Shown here piece by piece: positions 8,393 to 9,896 of a DNA stretch of 9,896 nt; position 1 is the first letter of the stretch, and each line of letters begins with the position of its first letter. The stretch is taken from NCBI GenBank assembly GCA_023428365.1, contig JAEYYQ010000648.1:1-9896 (forward strand), in the 5' to 3' direction. The position numbers and the translations under genes were made by a program. The notes below the pieces were generated by a model. The model did no database searches and was not told the DNA's origin. It was given only the letters and a program-made list of their open reading frames with translations. The DNA is from Pseudomonadota bacterium. GTDB lineage: Bacteria > Pseudomonadota > Alphaproteobacteria > Rhizobiales > Hyphomicrobiaceae.

Positions 8393-8438
8393 CAGTTGAG
8401 GAGCAAACGCGGTGGCAGTTGAGGAGCAAACGCGGTGG
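8393..8438 (+). repeat. Perfect tandem 23-base duplication carrying a ribosome binding site and GTG
   Basis: Bases 8393-8415 and 8416-8438 are identical and directly adjacent. Each unit begins CAGTTGAGGAG and ends AACGCGGTGG, so each holds a GAGGAG Shine-Dalgarno (8398-8403 and 8421-8426) followed eight bases later by GTG (8412 and 8435). The second GTG begins the secreted-protein gene. The first opens a 28-codon frame that stops with TGA at 8496-8498 and overlaps the gene in another frame, because 23 is not a multiple of three. Confidence 0.95.
8421..8426 (+). promoter_or_regulatory. Shine-Dalgarno deciding the GTG start at 8435
   Basis: GAGGAG lies eight bases before the GTG at 8435. It is a strong match to the anti-Shine-Dalgarno and fixes this start. 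The same motif is duplicated 23 bases upstream. Confidence 0.8.
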
Positions 8439-8881
8439 GGAAGTCCAAGTATGAGGTGTTCGTCCTCGGCAGTCTCGCATTGGCAGCGCCGTCGGTGATG
8501 GCCGTGGCATCACCGCATGGCTTGCTGGCCGATCCTGCAGTTTTGCGCGCAACCGCAACTACGGCCGATCATATCACCGTTTCGGATCGCGGCGTGGGAG
8601 TGAGAAGCGGCCGGCCACCGGGAATGCAACATCGGCCGGGAAGCAGCAGAAGCGCCCCTCCGCCGCCCTATCGGGGTTCACCCAACGCCTACAGTGGATC
8701 GCGTACCGAACCTCTGCGAGAGAAACGCGCGTACAGACCTCCGGCCAATCTCGATAGGCGCAACAATCGCAGGCAGTCAGTAGGCCCCGAAGCCAGTTGC
8801 GATTGGCTCTACCGCCGCGCAATCCGCGACGACAGCCGTTACTGGTGGAACCGCTACCGCAGCTGCTTCAGCGCATACTAG
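8435..8881 (+). CDS. Secreted Pro/Arg-rich small protein with a two-cysteine C-terminal motif (hypothetical)
   Basis: This 148-residue protein starts at a GTG with an excellent Shine-Dalgarno. Residues 1-25 form a likely Sec signal peptide (Lys-containing start, hydrophobic core VFVLGSLALAAP, cleavage plausible after AVA at 23-25). Residues about 50-115 are low-complexity, rich in Pro, Arg, Ser and Gly, basic and probably disordered. The last 27 residues look folded and conserved in style: CDWLYRRAIRDDSRYWWNRY, then RSC, with C122 and C144 the only cysteines and able to form one disulfide. I recall C-terminal C-x-RRA-x-SxYWWxRYxxC patterns in uncharacterised Hyphomicrobiales proteins, but I know of no assigned function. 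It is most likely periplasmic or envelope-associated. A two-helix membrane protein gene follows closely, probably in the same operon. Confidence 0.8.
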   Translation: MGKSKYEVFVLGSLALAAPSVMAVASPHGLLADPAVLRATATTADHITVSDRGVGVRSGRPPGMQHRPGSSRSAPPPPYRGSPNAYSGSRTEPLREKRAYRPPANLDRRNNRRQSVGPEASCDWLYRRAIRDDSRYWWNRYRSCFSAY

Positions 8882-8926
8882 CCAATGCCAAAGTTTTACC
8901 CTCCAACCAGAGAGGCGCACGACGAG

Positions 8927-9250
8927 ATGACAATTGATAGCAACACCCCCACAGAGCCAACGGGTGAGGACACGAAAACTCAAAGCCCTGATCGGGAAAA
9001 ATTCAAACGTGCCATGCGGCGGGTCGATGAGATCAAGGGTTTCTACACCCACCTCGCAACATTTTTCGCGGTCATTGCCGGCCTCGTGGTGGTCAATCTG
9101 GTCACCGGCGGTGACTGGTGGGTGCAATGGGTCTTTCTCGGTTGGGGCATCGGTGTTCTCGTCCACGCTTTGATCACTTTTGGTGGCACACCGAAGTTTG
9201 TTTCGCAGTGGGAGAAGCGAAAGCTCCGTGAATACATGAACGAGCCCTGA
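8927..9250 (+). CDS. Small 2TM-domain inner-membrane protein
   Basis: From the ATG at 8927 this is 107 residues. The N-terminal 25 residues are polar and acidic (Thr/Glu-rich). They are followed by a basic amphipathic stretch (REKFKRAMRRVDEIKGFYTHL), helix 1 at about 41-59, a short WW-containing turn (GGDWWVQW), helix 2 at about 66-85, and a basic tail (FVSQWEKRKLREYM). The pattern of RVxxxKGFYxHL, two helices and WEKRKLREYM matches the 2TM domain family of unknown function, sometimes found attached to kinases. An in-frame ATG at 8885 would add 14 residues and sits three bases after the previous stop, but it has no Shine-Dalgarno. The ATG at 8927 follows AGAGAGG at 8909-8915 with an 11-base spacing, so I prefer it. 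It is probably co-transcribed with the secreted-protein gene. Confidence 0.82.
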   Translation: MTIDSNTPTEPTGEDTKTQSPDREKFKRAMRRVDEIKGFYTHLATFFAVIAGLVVVNLVTGGDWWVQWVFLGWGIGVLVHALITFGGTPKFVSQWEKRKLREYMNEP

Positions 9251-9302
9251 TTAAGCCGTCGTGCGGCCGACTCTTTTCATCTGCGCACGGTTCGGGCTTT
9301 CT

Positions 9303-9332
9303 CTCGACGACAGCGAGCGCGCCTGTCGCGAG
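9303..9332. other. Stable stem-loop, role unknown
   Basis: CTCG then a bulged A and CGACAG (9303-9313) pair with CTGTCG and CGAG (9323-9332). This gives ten base pairs with one bulge and a nine-base loop. On neither strand does a T-run follow, so it is not a classical intrinsic terminator. It could be a 3'-end processing or stability hairpin for the upstream transcript. Confidence 0.5.
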
Positions 9333-9408
9333 GTTCGCCGGCATGGACGTTTTCGTTCCCGCAATCGCGGACGACAAACTCCTCTTAGAGCAGCAAATCG
9401 GCGCACCT

Positions 9409-9417
9409 TGCTATAAT
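9409..9417 (+). promoter_or_regulatory. Extended -10 promoter for the TAXI receptor gene
   Basis: TGC-TATAAT at 9409-9417 is a perfect extended -10 (TGnTATAAT), conspicuous in a GC-rich background. No convincing -35 was found at 16-18 bases upstream, as is common for extended -10 promoters. Transcription would begin near 9424, leaving a leader of about 60 bases before the GTG at 9484. Confidence 0.6.
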
Positions 9418-9468
9418 ATGGCCTAAATCGGTCGCCTCTATGGCTGCCGCGACAAACAGTATCGATCA

Positions 9469-9476
9469 GGGGGGAG
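9469..9476 (+). promoter_or_regulatory. Strong Shine-Dalgarno deciding the GTG start at 9484
   Basis: GGGGGGAG ends seven bases before the GTG at 9484. It supports that codon over the in-frame ATG at 9535, which would cut off most of the signal peptide. Confidence 0.75.
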
Positions 9477-9483
9477 ATCAAAC

Positions 9484-9896
9484 GTGCGTGCGATCCGAGC
9501 TTGGCTGACGTGTGCATTTGTAATTCTGCCGCTCATGGCCGCTCCGGCGCTGTCCCAGTCCCTGGCTCAGGCCCAAGCGCGCAACAAGGCCGCACAATCG
9601 GCTGCCGCCTCTGGTGAGGCCGGCGCTGTCGAACGGGCCAACAACTGGACGATCGGCCTGGCAGCCGGATTGCTCGAAGGCACATTCATTCGCTTCGCGG
9701 CGGAGCTGGCCAAAGCTCTCAACGACGGCGATGAACTCCGGATCCTTCCCGTCGTGACCTACGGCGCGGCCGACAACGTAAGCGATCTCCTTTATCTCAA
9801 AGGCATCGACGTCTCGATCACTCATGCCGACGTATTCGACGATTTCCGGCGCAACCGGAAAGCAAGCAATATCGAACGGCGCGTTCACTACATCTC
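9484..9896 (+). CDS. TAXI-type TRAP transporter solute-binding protein, 3' end beyond the window
   Basis: 137 residues are visible before the window ends in frame. The GTG start has a strong Shine-Dalgarno. Residues 1-24 are a signal peptide (basic start, hydrophobic core, cleavage plausible at ALS/Q). An Ala/Gln-rich linker (about 25-53) precedes the binding fold. The first strand and helix (NWTIGLAAGLLEGTFIRFAAELAKALNDG), then LRILPVVTYGAADNVSDLLYLKGIDVSITHADVF, match the start of TAXI-family periplasmic receptors, which deliver organic acids or related solutes to TRAP-type secondary transporters. The match is from memory of the family style, and only the first lobe can be seen. The solute is unknown, and whether membrane components follow cannot be seen. 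It has its own promoter and is probably independent of the upstream small genes. Confidence 0.72.
   Translation, partial: MRAIRAWLTCAFVILPLMAAPALSQSLAQAQARNKAAQSAAASGEAGAVERANNWTIGLAAGLLEGTFIRFAAELAKALNDGDELRILPVVTYGAADNVSDLLYLKGIDVSITHADVFDDFRRNRKASNIERRVHYI

Larger units (their letters stand above)
8010..8434. other. Divergent intergenic region, partly AT-rich
   Basis: This 425-base gap lies between the divergently transcribed kinase gene and the small secreted-protein gene, so both promoters should be here. By hand count, bases 8041-8100 are 25/60 G+C and 8101-8160 are 24/60, much lower than the coding regions around them. The gap contains several short inverted repeats (listed separately), a weak EcfG-like promoter candidate and a tandem 23-base duplication at its right end. 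A reading frame from a TTG at 8084 to 8335 lacks a Shine-Dalgarno and any recognisable protein feature, so I do not call it a gene. I see no tRNA or riboswitch here. Confidence 0.6.
9251..9483. other. Intergenic region with hairpin and promoter
   Basis: This 233-base gap lies between the 2TM gene and the receptor gene. It holds a strong stem-loop at 9303-9332, an extended -10 element at 9409-9417 and a strong Shine-Dalgarno at 9469-9476. Nothing else was recognised. Confidence 0.7.

Noticed and set aside
9478..9888. A 136-residue minus-strand open frame over the receptor gene
   Set aside because: The opposite strand has a signal peptide, a strong Shine-Dalgarno, a promoter and a TAXI-like sequence; this frame is its shadow.

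Overview
The window is GC-rich, with tightly packed genes and GTG starts. It carries an HWE-type sensor histidine kinase, an HAE1-type RND efflux pair and a TAXI-type TRAP solute receptor. This combination suggests an alphaproteobacterium, most likely of the order Hyphomicrobiales (the Bradyrhizobium, Bosea and Rhodopseudomonas neighbourhood). The order is inferred from gene content and protein style, not from a marker gene.

Layout. Positions 1-4215 (+) hold the 3' part of an RND periplasmic adaptor gene, then a complete RND inner-membrane pump gene. The two overlap by one base and form an efflux operon that starts upstream of the window. Convergent to it, separated by only 14 bases, is a very large minus-strand gene (4230-8009). 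It encodes a membrane-bound HWE histidine kinase with a periplasmic sensor region, four PAS-like modules, one GAF-like module and a C-terminal HWE catalytic core. No response regulator gene lies beside it. A 425-base, partly AT-rich intergenic region (8010-8434) separates the kinase from two small plus-strand genes. The first encodes a secreted, Pro/Arg-rich, two-cysteine protein of 148 residues. The second encodes a small two-helix (2TM-type) membrane protein. After a 233-base gap with a strong hairpin and a clear extended -10 promoter, the window ends inside a gene for a TAXI-type TRAP transporter solute-binding protein.

How the parts may work together. The adaptor and pump would form a tripartite efflux system with an outer-membrane channel encoded elsewhere. 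The kinase probably integrates periplasmic and cytoplasmic cues. HWE kinases often act on the alphaproteobacterial general stress response, and the divergent small envelope genes could be among its outputs, but nothing in the sequence proves this. The receptor gene has its own promoter and looks independent.

The most unusual sequence feature is a perfect tandem duplication of a 23-base unit that carries a complete ribosome binding site plus GTG start, directly at the start of the secreted-protein gene. A marked GC drop inside the kinase gene and several inverted repeats in the intergenic regions are also recorded. I did not see a clear new defence, mobile or RNA-based system here.
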